Shown here: piece by piece, positions 61,063 to 64,000 of the stretch
Numbering within the stretch: position 1 is the stretch's first letter
Layout: each line of letters opens with the position of its first letter
Source: Paragordius varius
Lineage: Eukaryota; Nematomorpha
Assembly (NCBI GenBank): GCA_964247055.1
Contig: OZ176054.1
Location: 12,462,001-12,526,000, forward strand
Reading direction: 5' to 3'
Length of the DNA stretch: 64,000 bases
Program-made: the position numbers and the translations under genes
Notes under the pieces: model-generated
Told to the model about the DNA's origin: nothing
Databases searched by the model: none
Seen by the model: only the letters and a program-made list of their open reading frames with translations

Positions 61063-62971
61063 CAACTATATGTTTTTAAATTTATTTAGAATAAATAAAT
61101 ATCGTAATTTTAAACGGAAGTCTTTAAAAGATATAGAAAATAAATGTTATATTTTATTATATCGTATATTTGAAATACATAAAAATTTGCACTCATTTAT
61201 GGTAACAATCCAATGCTATTCATATTCTAGATGAGACGTTCAACACGAACTCTATGTTTCTAAAATTGAATTATGAGAAGTAATGAGTTCTGCAGCGCAG
61301 AGATTTTTTTGCCTATTACTATATAACTTCCCCAATATTAAAGCCTTTACACTATTAAAATATATAATTGTTTTCGTAGCCTAAAATTCATGTGTTTATA
61401 TAAAAACCACACAATTCGCTTCACCAAAATTTTGTTAATTAGATTTTTGAGAATATTTTTTATTTTTTCGGAAAAAATATTTTTTTCAGGTCAAAATTAA
61501 CACAATAAATTTTTCTCAATATCGGCATTTTCACGTTTATTTTAATAGAACCCATTTTGGAAAATAATAATGGGGCTCTTGAATCCCTCATCTAATAAAA
61601 ATGTGCGCCAATTTTGCAATTTTCTGGTATATAGAGATTACCACAAAAATTTTAACATTCATAAATCAATGTTGGGGAGGGGGGCACCAAAGCACCATTT
61701 ATCCTGATTCCTTTTTCTATCATAATATATATGTTTCTACAGGATAGTTTCAAACCTCCCTTATACTTGGAAGATGAAATACTTGATGAACAATTAAAAA
61801 AATATATAATTTTTGACATTTAGAGTTAACGATTTAGACCAGGGCTTCTTAAACTTTTATAGTTCCCGACCCCATTTTTGATTGCGTGTTTCTTAACGAC
61901 CCCAACAAATATAAAAGAAATACAATAGTTACTTCGAAATAACACTTAGAAATTTTGTTGATAATTTTTATCATGGTTATTTTGGTTATAAGAGATTGAC
62001 AAAAATAAATCTACATTTTTTGTATCTCCAACATTTTCTGATTTAAAGTAAATTTATACAAGATACTAGCTGGCCCTGTCACGCTTCGCTGTGGGGTAGT
62101 CTCACCGATAATTATTTTTAATAATTTTCAATAAATAGAGTTAATGGAGATAAAAAAAATAATAAAAAAAATACATAATATAAAGAATGTCTTTAATAAT
62201 TCTTTTATTTTTGCATAGGCTCAAATAATGTTTATCCGAAATCGACCATATTTTATCTGTCCCGTATAAAAGTCAATATTCAACTATCATTGGATTTATT
62301 AAAGGTTTTCGTTTTACGAAATCATGGTTAAATTATTTTGAAATTGTGTTCACATAGCTGGGATCAAGGGATATAAAAAGTAAATCATTTGTAGTCCTTT
62401 TTTAAAGGAAAGAATGAGATTATACAAATTCCCCAGAAATGTGTTTAACTGAACTCGTATTGTTTCTTAAATTTTTTGAAAAGCTCCTAAACTAAGCCAT
62501 TTTTGTATGGCGTCTCAGTTTTAAAGACCCCAACCCAAAGACCTATATTAAAAAAGCGCTGAATTAAATTCTTTGCCTTTATAGGGCAAATATTTGGAAT
62601 CATCTTTGATACCATCGTCTCATGGGTTATTCAAAAAAATACCCCAACACTAAATAATCGTTATATGATGGCGTATTTTTAGGGCATAAAGCCCCAAATT
62701 AAGGACTATTAAAAAATACTCGACCTTAATTTTACCTAGTTACGGGTAATATTTCAAGCTTTTAATGAGCTCATATGGCTTCATAAATTTTCTGTAAATT
62801 AGCTCCAAAACAACGCACTATATAATGGCGGAGTTTTAGCGGCTCTCTGTCCAGCAGCCAATATAAAAAAACAGAGTAAAATTTTTGTCTTTTAACAGGG
62901 AAAAGCTAGAATCCTCAGTGATTTTTAACGGTCTTATACCCTGGTCAAAAAATTATTTAATTTTTTAAAAA
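61063..62971. other. Repeat-derived intergenic DNA
   Basis: Near 61839, CAGGGCTTCTTAAACTTTTA followed by CCCGACCCCATTTTTG is typical of one end of a hAT-type element; the other end was not found. Near 62065, ACTAGCTGGCCCTGTCACGC with TTCGCTG resembles the termini of a widespread invertebrate repeat. No host gene is recognisable. Confidence 0.5.
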
Positions 62972-64000
62972 ATGACATTTTACGGGGAGAACGAGTAAAA
63001 AGAGAGCCTAAATTAAAAAAATAAGCCGACTATGTTCGGCTAAATCAAAAAAATGCAAAAAAATCATATTTGAAATCGAAAGGTCCAACACGTTTTGAAA
63101 ATCGTCTCAAAGAGACGATTTTTATGGACTTGTGTTTTCAAAAAAAACCCGTTTTTTACAAGGAGTGGGCCCGAACAGGAAGCATAATTCAAAAAAGGGC
63201 GAAGCTATTGTCGGGGCATTCATTAATGATTATATTTTTTTGACATTCGGATTTGAATGGGTCCACCGGTTTTCCGGAAAGATCACAAAGCCAGCATTTA
63301 CGATTTTTACAAATATATAGATTATAATGATCAGGAATAATGTTGGTATAGACAGTCTTTCCGAACCAGAAGATTTTATGATATATTTATCAAGATGATT
63401 GATATTTTCCTTTATGACAATAATTTTACAAGTTTAAAAACATTTTTTGTTATATTGTATTATTATCACTTGCGACCCCATTTGCGTAGCAAAATTATGG
63501 GTTCGCAAGTAATAAAAATACAATTTAACAAAAATGTTTTTTAACTTGTAAAATTATTGTTATAAAGAAAAGTAACAATCATCTTAATAAATATATCTTA
63601 AAATCTTCTGGTCTGGAAAGACTGTTTATACCAGCATTTCCCGATCATTATAATTTAAATATTTATAAAAATGGAAAATGCTGGCTTTGTGTTCTGTTTC
63701 CGGAACACCGGTAAACCCATTCAAATCCATGTTAAAAAAATATAATCATTAATGAATGCCCCGACAATAGCTTTATACTTTTTTAGGCTACCAGTTCGGG
63801 CCCACCCCGTGTAGAAATCGGGTTTTTTTGAAAACAGAATTTCAAAAAAATCGTGTCTTTGAGACCATTTTCCGGAAACCGTGTTGGAACATTCGTTTTC
63901 AAATATGATTATTTTTACATTTTTTCGATTGCGCCGAACTTGTCGGATTAATTTTTTAATTTAGGCTATCTTTTTACCCGTTCCCCCCGTAAAATGTCAT
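62972..64000. mobile_element. Large foldback element, cut by the window end
   Basis: Inverted arms of at least 500 bp meet near 63490. ATGACATTTTACGGGG at 62980 mirrors CCCCGTAAAATGTCAT at the last bases. Other pairs: GAGTGGGCCCGAAC / GTTCGGGCCCACCC, GTCGGGGCATTCATTAATGA / TCATTAATGAATGCCCCGAC, AGACAGTCTTTCCG / GGAAAGACTGTTT. The loop carries its own inner hairpin, ACTTGCGACCCCAT and ATGGGTTCGCAAGT. The left boundary may lie further left and the right arm continues past the window. The 62-codon ORF at 63132-63320 lies in one arm; no transposase was seen. Confidence 0.88.

Noticed and set aside
60232-61234. ORFs of 61-66 codons in and beside the family E palindrome
   Set aside because: Not conserved between copies of the element; typical chance ORFs.

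Overview
The window looks like nuclear DNA of a small-genome animal. It is very AT-rich, its proteins are clearly metazoan (class C GPCR, TMEM50, sulfiredoxin, mitochondrial intermediate peptidase, GatA/QRSL1, TIPRL, BCKDHB, GT31 glycosyltransferase), and many introns are only 23-31 bp long with GT..AG ends. Introns centred on about 26 bp in an animal are a known trait of dicyemid mesozoans, so a dicyemid or a close mesozoan relative is my best guess. This is inference; no marker gene proves it.

Layout. 1-9645 (+): 3' part of a long, basic, low-complexity multi-exon gene with a PP1-type RVxF motif. 9646-12471: palindromic elements and TA microsatellites. 12487-18019 (-): class C (mGluR-like) GPCR in four exons. 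18530-18970: GC-richer segment. 19153-24028 (+) and 24197-28338 (-): two broken Ty3/gypsy LTR retrotransposons in opposite orientation, the first with a hAT-type element inside its 5' LTR. 28340-29940 (-): probable unidentified multi-exon gene with cysteine clusters. 30341-31837 (+): pseudokinase. 31838-36122: mostly repeats. 36123-39594: compact cluster TMEM50 (+), SRXN1 (-), MIPEP (+). 39891-41132 (-): MRPS10. 42778-44046 (-): GT31 glycosyltransferase. 46213-52055 (-): QRSL1. 52105-54332 (+): TIPRL. 54732-59936 (-): BCKDHB. 60008-64000: palindromic/foldback elements, the last running off the window.

Many exons are too short or too split to appear as long ORFs and were found by reading conserved motifs and checking splice phase. 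SRXN1 and MRPS10, the middle exon of the GPCR, and most QRSL1, BCKDHB and TIPRL exons were found this way. Two gene pairs are head to head with 44 and 49 bp between start codons (SRXN1/MIPEP, QRSL1/TIPRL). Four genes act in mitochondria: MIPEP processes imported precursors, MRPS10 is a small-subunit ribosomal protein, QRSL1 makes Gln-tRNA(Gln), and BCKDHB is the E1 beta subunit of branched-chain keto acid dehydrogenase.

The non-genic DNA is dominated by short palindromic elements (families A-F here) that recur between genes and inside the longer introns. Introns therefore fall into two classes: about 25 bp, or hundreds of bases and often carrying such an element.
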